Origin: UBA3210 sp048359995
GTDB lineage: Bacteria > Bacillota_I > Bacilli_A > RFN20 > CAG-449
Length of the DNA: 64,000 nt
Direction of reading: 5' to 3'
Assembly (NCBI GenBank): GCA_048359995.1
Contig: DBGCPK010000010.1
Coordinates: forward strand, 1 to 64,000
A program made the position numbers and the translations under genes. Shown piece by piece: positions 63,167 to 64,000 of this stretch (position 1 is the stretch's first letter; every line of letters starts with the position of its first letter). The notes under the pieces were generated by a model. The model worked only from the letters and a program-made list of their open reading frames with translations, made no database searches and had not been told where the DNA came from.

Positions 63167-64000
63167 ATGGGAAAAGAAATCGTTGTTAAAGGCGCAAGAG
63201 AAAACAATCTCAAAAATGTTACTATCCGCATTCCGAAGGAGAAACTTGTGGTTTTCACAGGGGTTTCCGGAAGCGGAAAGTCTACTTTGGCTTTCGATAC
63301 GATCTACAATGAAGGTCAACGTCGTTATGTGGAAAGTTTATCCAGTTATGCCCGACAATTTTTAGGCGGGGTAGAAAAGCCGGACGTCGATTCGATCGAA
63401 GGGCTGTCTCCGGCTATCGCCATCGATCAGAAGACGACTTCGCACAATCCGCGGTCGACAGTCGGAACGGTGACTGAAATCTACGACTATCTTCGCCTTC
63501 TTTACGCTCGGATCGGCGTCGCGTATTGCCCGACTCACCATAAACCGATAGTGAAATTCACGCCGAAACAAATGGTCGATATCGTCAGAAAACGGCCTGT
63601 CGGAAGCAAGATTATGATTCTCGCGCCGATCGTTTACAATGAAAAAGGCACGCAGAAAGACGTTTTGGAAAAAATCAGGAATTTAGGTTACGAAAGAATA
63701 CGACTGGAACGGAAAAACATTCTCCGGTTAAGCGAAGTACCGCCTTTGGAAAAGAACGCCAAGCATTTTATCGACGTAGTCATCGATCGTTTGGTTTTAA
63801 AAGAAGACAGCGATTCCCGACTTTACGAGAGTATCGAAAGCGCTTTGGACGTCGCGGACGGATATGTCATCATCTATGCCGACGGTGAAGAAACGCTTTT
63901 CAGCCAACATCAAGCCTGTCCGGAATGCGGTTTTTCGGTTCCTCCTTTGGAACCGAGATTGTTTTCGTTCAACGCGCCTTTAGGGTGCTGTCCGGAATGT
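63167..64000 (+). CDS. uvrA: Excinuclease ABC subunit A, 5' part
   Basis: 278 codons are seen and the gene runs off the window. The start MGKEIVVKGARENNLKNVTI has a site at gggagat. Walker A FTGVSGSGKSTLAFDT (about residues 27-42), the UvrA-typical EGQRRYVESLSSYARQFLG (about 46-64) and DSIEGLSPAIAIDQKTTSHN (about 71-90), and the start of the zinc-finger module ACPECGFSVPPLEPRLFSFN are present. UvrA recognises DNA damage for nucleotide excision repair. It has a -10-like TACAAT at 63137-63142. Confidence 0.97.
   Translation, partial: MGKEIVVKGARENNLKNVTIRIPKEKLVVFTGVSGSGKSTLAFDTIYNEGQRRYVESLSSYARQFLGGVEKPDVDSIEGLSPAIAIDQKTTSHNPRSTVGTVTEIYDYLRLLYARIGVAYCPTHHKPIVKFTPKQMVDIVRKRPVGSKIMILAPIVYNEKGTQKDVLEKIRNLGYERIRLERKNILRLSEVPPLEKNAKHFIDVVIDRLVLKEDSDSRLYESIESALDVADGYVIIYADGEETLFSQHQACPECGFSVPPLEPRLFSFNAPLGCCPEC

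Overview
The window is from a low-GC Gram-positive bacterium (Bacillota). It has MEP-type isoprenoid genes (dxs, ispH, uppS), an rpsL-rpsG-fusA-tuf cluster, lipobox-type lipoproteins, a CUT1 ABC importer and RDD membrane proteins, and TGA acts as a stop. The many small lipoproteins and the gene set suggest an Erysipelotrichia/RFN20-like or Mollicutes-adjacent gut lineage. That placement is inference only. By eye, two compartments are clear: about 1-23.3 kb is very AT-rich and mosaic, and about 23.4-64 kb is richer in GC, densely coding and core-like.

Accessory region (1-23.3 kb). It holds a frameshifted lipoprotein, a 0.4-kb deletion derivative of an ISL3-like element with near-perfect terminal inverted repeats, and a minus-strand ABC-three-component (ABC-3C) conflict operon whose DUF2326-type ATPase gene is frameshifted, with an XRE regulator overlapping its end. 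A 909-residue protein with a C-terminal SF1 helicase follows. Next comes a graveyard of IS21 fragments (istA, istB) and a phage portal remnant surrounding an intact Fic gene with a three-copy operator-like palindrome. An AAA_14/DUF4143 ATPase follows, whose promoter carries three direct repeats phased at exactly 33 bp, then a decayed relative of it. Last is a complete Wadjet anti-plasmid operon (jetABCD), then decayed fragments including the 3' end of an AlkD-like gene.

Core region (23.4-52.9 kb). Genes cover ZIP metal transport, a GpsA-like dehydrogenase, a membrane-anchored metallo-beta-lactamase protein, an L-serine dehydratase gene interrupted by one in-frame TAA, pyrophosphatase, a CotH-kinase lipoprotein, an alpha/beta hydrolase, the translation cluster with a structured rpsL leader, an RDD-ABC-RDD membrane module, and a CUT1-type ABC importer co-transcribed with a staphylococcal-nuclease-type lipoprotein and an OB-fold/Ig-like lipoprotein. 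A second nuclease (lamin-tail plus SNase) and uridine kinase lie just downstream. Together these suggest an extracellular nucleic-acid scavenging system.

tRNA-Lys and beyond (52.9-64 kb). A tRNA-Lys(CUU) is followed by the decayed remains of an integrative element: an integrase with its middle deleted, one small intact gene, two frameshifted genes and two candidate small RNAs. After it come a membrane protein, a DUF89 protein, a MATE transporter, thioesterase-ispH-uppS facing dxs, a flavodiiron protein with a palindrome at its promoter, and the 5' part of uvrA, which runs off the window.
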